NCBI RefSeq assembly: GCF_031458235.1
Contig: NZ_JAVDYB010000001.1
Coordinates: forward strand, 4,175,001-4,239,000
From: Catenuloplanes atrovinosus
GTDB taxonomy: Bacteria > Actinomycetota > Actinomycetes > Mycobacteriales > Micromonosporaceae
DNA: 64,000 nt
Direction of reading: 5' to 3'
The position numbers were made by a program, and so were the translations under genes. Within the stretch, counting starts at the first letter, position 1, and every line of letters begins with the position of its first letter. Below are positions 60,248 through 64,000 of this stretch, in pieces. The notes below the pieces were generated by a model. That model did no database searches. It worked only from the letters and a program-made list of their open reading frames with translations, and had not been told where the DNA came from.

Positions 60248-60617
60248 TCCGTGCGTCCTTCCGGCCACCGCGCAGGTGGCCTGAATGGGGGGATTCGGGT
60301 CCATGAGAGCGCTAACATGGCGTGGCCACCAATATTGCCATCTCGTTTCATGACATTCAAGAAGCGTGATGGATATGCCGCATAGTGGCAGCTCAGAGCG
60401 ATGGCTTAGCTAAGTCTTAAATGGCGCGACCCGATCAATGGCGCGTTCATAACAGTTTTTCAGTGGGCGAATCCAGATCGCTTTCTCCGACCGGCGGGCG
60501 GCCCGCCGGCACCCCGCCGGGAAAAAGTTCGTCGATCTTGTCGATCCGGTGAGGGTCGCGCTCGACCCATGAGTGAGAGCCGGCGCACGGCCGGTCCGCA
60601 CACCTCGGAGGATCGAC
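60248..60617. other. Divergent intergenic region with operator-like sites
   Basis: A 370-bp gap that is AT-rich in its middle. It holds a LacI-type dyad (60304-60317), the palindrome CTTAGCTAAG (60404-60413) and a GC-rich hairpin (60491-60509, 9-bp arms). No gene is visible in it. Confidence 0.6.
60304..60317. promoter_or_regulatory. Candidate LacI-family operator upstream of GH62
   Basis: TGAGAGCGCTAACA is an imperfect dyad around AGCGCT, the core of actinobacterial LacI-family sites that control glycosidase genes. It lies 57 bp upstream of the GH62 start. Confidence 0.55.
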
Positions 60618-61019
60618 ATGACCACCACCCGCATCGCCCCCACCGGCCTGCGCACGCTGCTGCTGGAGGGCGTCGCCGCGATCGCCGTCGCCAGCGCCGC
60701 CACCACGGCCGTCGCGGCCGCCGGGCGCGGCGCCGGGATCAGCCTGGACATCGCGGGCGCGCCGATCCCGCTGTCCGGCTTCGCCACGCTCACCGCGTTC
60801 TTCTCGCTGATCGGCGTGGTGCTCGCGGTGGTCCTGCGCCGCTTCGCCCGCCGGCCACGCCGCACGTTCACCGCCACCACCGTGGTCCTGACGCTGCTGT
60901 CGCTGGTCCCGGACGTGATCGCGGACGCCACCTGGGACACCCGCGTCCTGCTCATGATCACCCACCTGGTCGCGGCCGCGATCGTGATCCCCGTGCTCGC
61001 CCGCCGCCTCCCCCGATGA
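60618..61019 (+). CDS. DUF6069-like membrane protein
   Basis: A 133-aa protein with four predicted membrane helices (LLLEGVAAIAVASAATTAVA, LTAFFSLIGVVLAVVL, FTATTVVLTLLSLVPDVIAD, LLMITHLVAAAIVIPVLA), matching the general form of DUF6069 proteins of actinobacteria. ATG 60618 follows GGAGGATCG. Function unknown. Confidence 0.72.
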   Translation: MTTTRIAPTGLRTLLLEGVAAIAVASAATTAVAAAGRGAGISLDIAGAPIPLSGFATLTAFFSLIGVVLAVVLRRFARRPRRTFTATTVVLTLLSLVPDVIADATWDTRVLLMITHLVAAAIVIPVLARRLPR

Positions 61020-61028
61020 ACCCCTGAA

Positions 61029-61658
61029 TCAGGTGGTCGACGGAATCATGGTGTCTTGGAGCCAGTACCAGCCGTCGCCCAGCGACCACCGGGTGCGGAA
61101 CTGGGAGCCGTAGCAGTCGTAGGTGCCGGCGGGCGGCGCGTCCCCGAGAAAGGCGAAGCCGCCCACACCGTCCGGCGTCGTGGTCCGGGCCGGCAGCAGC
61201 AGCCCCGACCCGCCGATCCGCGCCACCGAACCCTTGATCGACAGATGGCGCAGCTCCGGCGGAAGCAACTCGCCGTAGTAGGAGTCCGGGATCAGGCCGC
61301 CACCGGCCGCGACGGCGACGACCGCCGCGAAGTCGGCACGATGAACCCGGTAGTAGCCGCGCACCGACGCCGCCGTCCAGTCGACCGCCACCACGGCCGC
61401 CGCCACCACGGCCGCCACCGCCAGCCCCGCCACCGTCCGCTTCGGACGCCGCGGCGCCCACTCCCCCGCCACCACCATCGCGGTGACGATCGCCGCCGTC
61501 AGGTACGCCGCTCCCCGCACCAGCCCGGCCTCCGACGCCATGACCACCCGGGCGACCCACACCCCGCCCACCTCGACGGCCACCACCGCCGCCCACGCCG
61601 CGCAGACCAGCGCCACCCGGGCCACCACACCCCACACCCGCCCACCCACGCCCCACAT
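61029..61658 (-). CDS. Hypothetical membrane-anchored protein
   Basis: A 209-aa protein with about three N-terminal hydrophobic segments (VVARVALVCAAWAAVVAVEV, LVRGAAYLTAAIVTAMVVAG, VAGLAVAAVVAAAVVAVDW), then a soluble domain ending in YDCYGSQFRTRWSLGDGWYW. I do not recognise the family. The start is uncertain because the N-terminus is G/V-rich. It is convergent with the DUF6069-like gene. Confidence 0.55.
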   Translation of the reverse strand: MWGVGGRVWGVVARVALVCAAWAAVVAVEVGGVWVARVVMASEAGLVRGAAYLTAAIVTAMVVAGEWAPRRPKRTVAGLAVAAVVAAAVVAVDWTAASVRGYYRVHRADFAAVVAVAAGGGLIPDSYYGELLPPELRHLSIKGSVARIGGSGLLLPARTTTPDGVGGFAFLGDAPPAGTYDCYGSQFRTRWSLGDGWYWLQDTMIPSTT

Positions 61659-61690
61659 TGAACCATCCCCCCACCCCCCTCTTCGCCCCG

Positions 61691-61748
61691 CGATCTAGGG
61701 CGGATTCCAGCGTTTCGATCTCCAATCACGTGAATCCGCCCTAGATCG
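61691..61748. repeat. 17-bp perfect inverted repeat
   Basis: CGATCTAGGGCGGATTC (61691-61707) and its exact reverse complement (61732-61748) enclose a 24-bp loop. It could be a terminator, a REP-like palindrome or the footprint of a small mobile element. It adjoins a glycosidase gene remnant. Confidence 0.7.
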
Positions 61749-61779
61749 ACGGGGCGGTGGCCCGGGACAGGGCAGCGGT

Positions 61780-62146
61780 CACGGTGGGGCGGCGCCCGGA
61801 CCGCGGCGAGATGCGTCGGGTCGAGGACGCGCGACGGTGCGATGGAGAACTGCATCATCGGACTCAACGCGGCGACCTGGGCGTCGAACTTGAAGCCGTC
61901 CACGCCGGTCTCGGCGATCAGCGCGTCCAGCCGTCCGGTGATCCACGCGACCGCGCCGGGATGCGTGAGATGGGTTGGACGGGTCGTCGCCGGCCGGGGC
62001 GAGGTCGCGCCGGAACGGCCGGGTGCCGAAGGGCATCCGTACCCCGTCCTCGATCGCGCCGCCCCACCAGCCCTCGCCGGCCTCCACGGGCAACTCCCAC
62101 CGGTCCTGGGGGTCGGAGATCGCGTCGCTACCATGCTGGGTCATCA
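61780..62146 (-). pseudogene. GH31 alpha-glycosidase remnant
   Basis: Two overlapping minus-strand frames encode pieces of a GH31 family enzyme. The first has SDPQDRWELPVEAGEGWWGG and MPFGTRPFRRDLAPAGDDP (about 62146-61970). The second, in another frame, has THPGAVAWITGRLDALIAET and GVDGFKFDA, the nucleophile region of GH31 (about 61975-61820). Both ends are missing and the frame is broken, so the gene is dead. The start of the next gene on the plus strand lies right beside it. Confidence 0.6.
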
Positions 62147-62160
62147 ACGGGGAGGAATTC

Positions 62161-63681
62161 ATGAATGGATTGTGGCGGTCGATGATGGCCGCGTGCGGGA
62201 TCGGGGCGGTGGTGATCGGGCTCGGGGTCGCCGCGCCGGGGCCGGCCGGGGCGCAGGCGGTGGCGCCGGTGACGTTCAGCAACTGGGACGTCGGGATCGG
62301 CGGGCCCGGGCAGGGGCCGGACCCGGCGGGCAAGCCGGTGCGGATCGAGATGTCCTGGTGGGCGGTGCAGGACGATCCGGGTGATCCGTACGACTGGACG
62401 GAGTACGACGAGGTCGTCGCGCGGGCGGAGGCGGCCGGGCAGAAGATCCTCGTGCTGATCACCTACGCGCCGCCGTGGGCGAACGGCGGCCACACGCTGG
62501 CGGACGGGCTGGACCACTGGTTCCCGCTGCCGGAGTGGGACGCGGAGTGGGACGAGTTCGTCGTGGCGCTGACCCGGCGGTACGCGGGGCGGGTGTGGGC
62601 CTACGAGATCTGGAACGAGCCGAACCACGCCGCGTTCGGCAACTACGGCGGCGGCACGGACCTGGAGCGCAAGACCCGCTACTGGACGCTCGCGGACCGT
62701 ACGTACAGCCTGATCAAGGACGAGTGCGAGGCCTGCACCGTGCTGGCCGGCGGCTCCGCGGCCGGCACCCGGCCGGCGAACCAGCCCGCGATCCCGGACA
62801 GCGTGCCGAACCCGAACTCGCCCGCCGAGTGGCTGACCTTCTACTACGCGAACGACTTCGGCGACGCCTTCGACGCGGTGGCGCACCACCCGTACCCGAT
62901 CTGGCATCAGCGGCAGGGCCCGTCACAGTCGGACTGCGCGCGGCCGGACCGGGTCCTGTACGGCCCGTCCTACCAGCCCGGCAAGCCGTACCACCGGCAG
63001 TGCGGTCAGCTGGCCGCGCTGCGCGCGGTGCTGGTCGATCACGGCGAGGGGCACAAGAAGATCTGGGGCACCGAGTGGGGGTACCCGACGAAGTCCGGCA
63101 TGGGCGCGTCGCACCCGTCCCTGGAGCTGATCCGGGACTTCGAGGTCGAGGGCGTGCACCGCTGGCGGGAGACCGACTACCTCGGGCCGCTCTTCCTGTA
63201 CCAGTACCGGGACTCGGCCGGCTGTACGGACGCCGACGTGAACCCGGAGTGCCACTACGGCATCGTCCGCCGGGACGGCACGCGCAAGGAGCCGCGCTAC
63301 AGCGAGCTGGCGAAGAAGGTCGCGAACCACATGCCGGCCTCGCTGACCACCGGCGAGAGCATCCGGGCGTACTCGGCGCTGCGGTCGCCGAACGGCCGCT
63401 TCCACCTGTGGATGCAGGGTGACGGCAACCTGGTGCTGTACGACTCGTCCACCGGCCGCGCGCTGTGGAGCGTGGTGAACAAGGGCGCCCGGCGCCTGCT
63501 CGTCCAGCCGGACGGCAACCTGGTGCTCTACAAGAACGCGGACACGCCGGTCGCGGTCTGGTCCAGCCAGACGCCCACCGCGGGCCGGGCCACGCTGTGG
63601 ATGCAGGACGACGGCAACCTGGTGCTCTACCGCGACGACACCGGCCGGCCGGTCTGGGCCAGCAACACCGTGGTGAGCTGA
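62161..63681 (+). CDS. Secreted clan-A glycoside hydrolase with C-terminal bulb-type lectin domain
   Basis: A 506-aa secreted protein. The start is ATG 62161 after GGGGAGGA; the preceding frame is non-homologous. A signal peptide ends near PGPAGAQA. The (beta/alpha)8 catalytic domain has the acid/base in YEIWNEPNHAAFGNY (Glu153) and the nucleophile in KIWGTEWGYPTK (Glu305), as in GH39/GH5-like clan-A enzymes. Residues about 395-505 form a bulb-type mannose-lectin fold with three QxDGNLVLY signatures (MQGDGNLVLY, VQPDGNLVLY, MQDDGNLVLY). The substrate is unknown. The lectin suggests binding to mannose-containing or plant-cell glycans. Confidence 0.85.
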   Translation: MNGLWRSMMAACGIGAVVIGLGVAAPGPAGAQAVAPVTFSNWDVGIGGPGQGPDPAGKPVRIEMSWWAVQDDPGDPYDWTEYDEVVARAEAAGQKILVLITYAPPWANGGHTLADGLDHWFPLPEWDAEWDEFVVALTRRYAGRVWAYEIWNEPNHAAFGNYGGGTDLERKTRYWTLADRTYSLIKDECEACTVLAGGSAAGTRPANQPAIPDSVPNPNSPAEWLTFYYANDFGDAFDAVAHHPYPIWHQRQGPSQSDCARPDRVLYGPSYQPGKPYHRQCGQLAALRAVLVDHGEGHKKIWGTEWGYPTKSGMGASHPSLELIRDFEVEGVHRWRETDYLGPLFLYQYRDSAGCTDADVNPECHYGIVRRDGTRKEPRYSELAKKVANHMPASLTTGESIRAYSALRSPNGRFHLWMQGDGNLVLYDSSTGRALWSVVNKGARRLLVQPDGNLVLYKNADTPVAVWSSQTPTAGRATLWMQDDGNLVLYRDDTGRPVWASNTVVS

Positions 63682-63765
63682 CCTGAGCAGGGGGCCGCCA
63701 CTTCGTTGCGGCGAAGCGGTGGCCTCCCCGCACGTGGCCGTGCCCCGGCGGGGCACACTGGCACG

Positions 63766-64000
63766 GTGACGACGGAGCAGACCGGCGCGGGACCGCTCGG
63801 GGCGGACGAACAGAAGATCAGCTTCGACCGGTACGCATCCGCGGAGCTCGCGCTGCCGGACACCCGGCCCGAGGCGCTACATGAGCTTATGTCCGAGTTC
63901 AACCGGTTCATGATGGTTTACCGGTTCGGGATGGCCGAGATGAGCACCAAGGTCAGCATCCTGGCCGAGGAACTGTCCCACCGCGCGGCCGGCAACCCGA
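63766..64000 (+). CDS. Probable RelA/SpoT-domain (small alarmone synthetase-like) protein, partial
   Basis: The first 78 codons of a gene cut by the right edge. GTG 63766 gives VTTEQTGAGPLGADEQ. The part LHELMSEFNRFMMVYRFGMA and MSTKVSILAEELSHRAAGNP resembles the helical start of small (p)ppGpp synthetase/GTP pyrophosphokinase-like proteins, where NPI leads into the RelA/SpoT domain. The catalytic part is outside the window, so the call is provisional. Confidence 0.5.
   Translation, partial: MTTEQTGAGPLGADEQKISFDRYASAELALPDTRPEALHELMSEFNRFMMVYRFGMAEMSTKVSILAEELSHRAAGNP

Noticed and set aside
61691-61748. A CRISPR-type or attachment-site reading of the inverted repeat
   Set aside because: Only one palindrome with one loop is present, with no repeat-spacer series, no integrase gene and no tRNA nearby.
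1-64000. tRNA, rRNA, riboswitch or CRISPR arrays
   Set aside because: No cloverleaf-like, ribosomal or regularly spaced repeat sequence was noticed on reading. This was by eye only, so a short RNA gene could have been missed.

Overview
The window is very GC-rich actinobacterial DNA with GTG starts, long overlapping NRPS genes, secreted plant- and chitin-degrading glycosidases and many TetR regulators. The gene content suggests a filamentous actinomycete, probably of the Micromonosporaceae (Actinoplanes-like). That placement is an inference from style, not from a marker gene.

Positions 1 to about 40450 are the scaffold, sugar and resistance part of a glycopeptide antibiotic (teicoplanin/vancomycin-family) gene cluster. 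Four NRPS genes on the minus strand (27236-33463, 24063-27239, 11848-24024, 6273-11837) encode seven modules in the 2+1+3+1 split known from teicoplanin-type clusters. The last protein ends in T-X-TE, and the X domain has the degenerate HRxxxDD motif that in this family recruits the crosslinking P450s. Hand-read adenylation codes give Hpg1-Tyr2-X3-Hpg4-Hpg5-Tyr6-Dpg7; X3 has an unusual code and is probably Dpg. Around the NRPS genes lie deoxyaminosugar genes (evaB-, evaC-, evaD- and evaE-like, plus an rfbA-like thymidylyltransferase) and two glycosyltransferases. The predicted product is therefore an all-aromatic heptapeptide carrying a C-methylated aminosugar of the vancosamine type. Oxy P450s, MbtH, halogenase, Dpg/Hpg synthesis, the 2,3-dehydratase, the transporter and the pathway regulator are not here. 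They must lie beyond position 1 or elsewhere.

The self-resistance block (33.66-39.42 kb) holds a D-Ala-D-Lac ligase, VanS, two nearly identical VanR proteins, VanX and VanH. The vanHAX operon is broken up. vanH-vanX runs leftward without a ligase. The ligase runs rightward alone, behind a vanH-like promoter and a 44-codon vanH remnant. A direct repeat with 11-bp spacing recurs in front of vanH, the ligase and the second vanR, and is a good candidate VanR operator. Two exact GTCCA-N17-TTGGAC-type sites in the sugar and NRPS intergenic regions are candidate StrR/Bbr-family operators.

From 40.5 kb onward the sequence looks like ordinary chromosome. It has a secreted GH18 chitinase, a SnoaL-like protein, a membrane-anchored multicopper oxidase, a flavin disulfide oxidoreductase, and several small TetR-controlled units whose palindromic operators can be read directly (46.3-47.5, 48.4 and 50.5 kb). 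An NB-ARC/TPR protein stands divergent from a small protein with a matching beta-repeat motif. The next gene is a GT-B-like gene whose reading frame is broken exactly at a heptanucleotide tandem repeat. After it come a GH127 and a GH62 arabinan-degrading pair with ricin-type lectin repeats, two small membrane proteins, a GH31 remnant beside a 17-bp inverted repeat, a secreted clan-A glycosidase with a bulb-type lectin domain, and the start of a probable RelA/SpoT-type alarmone synthetase.
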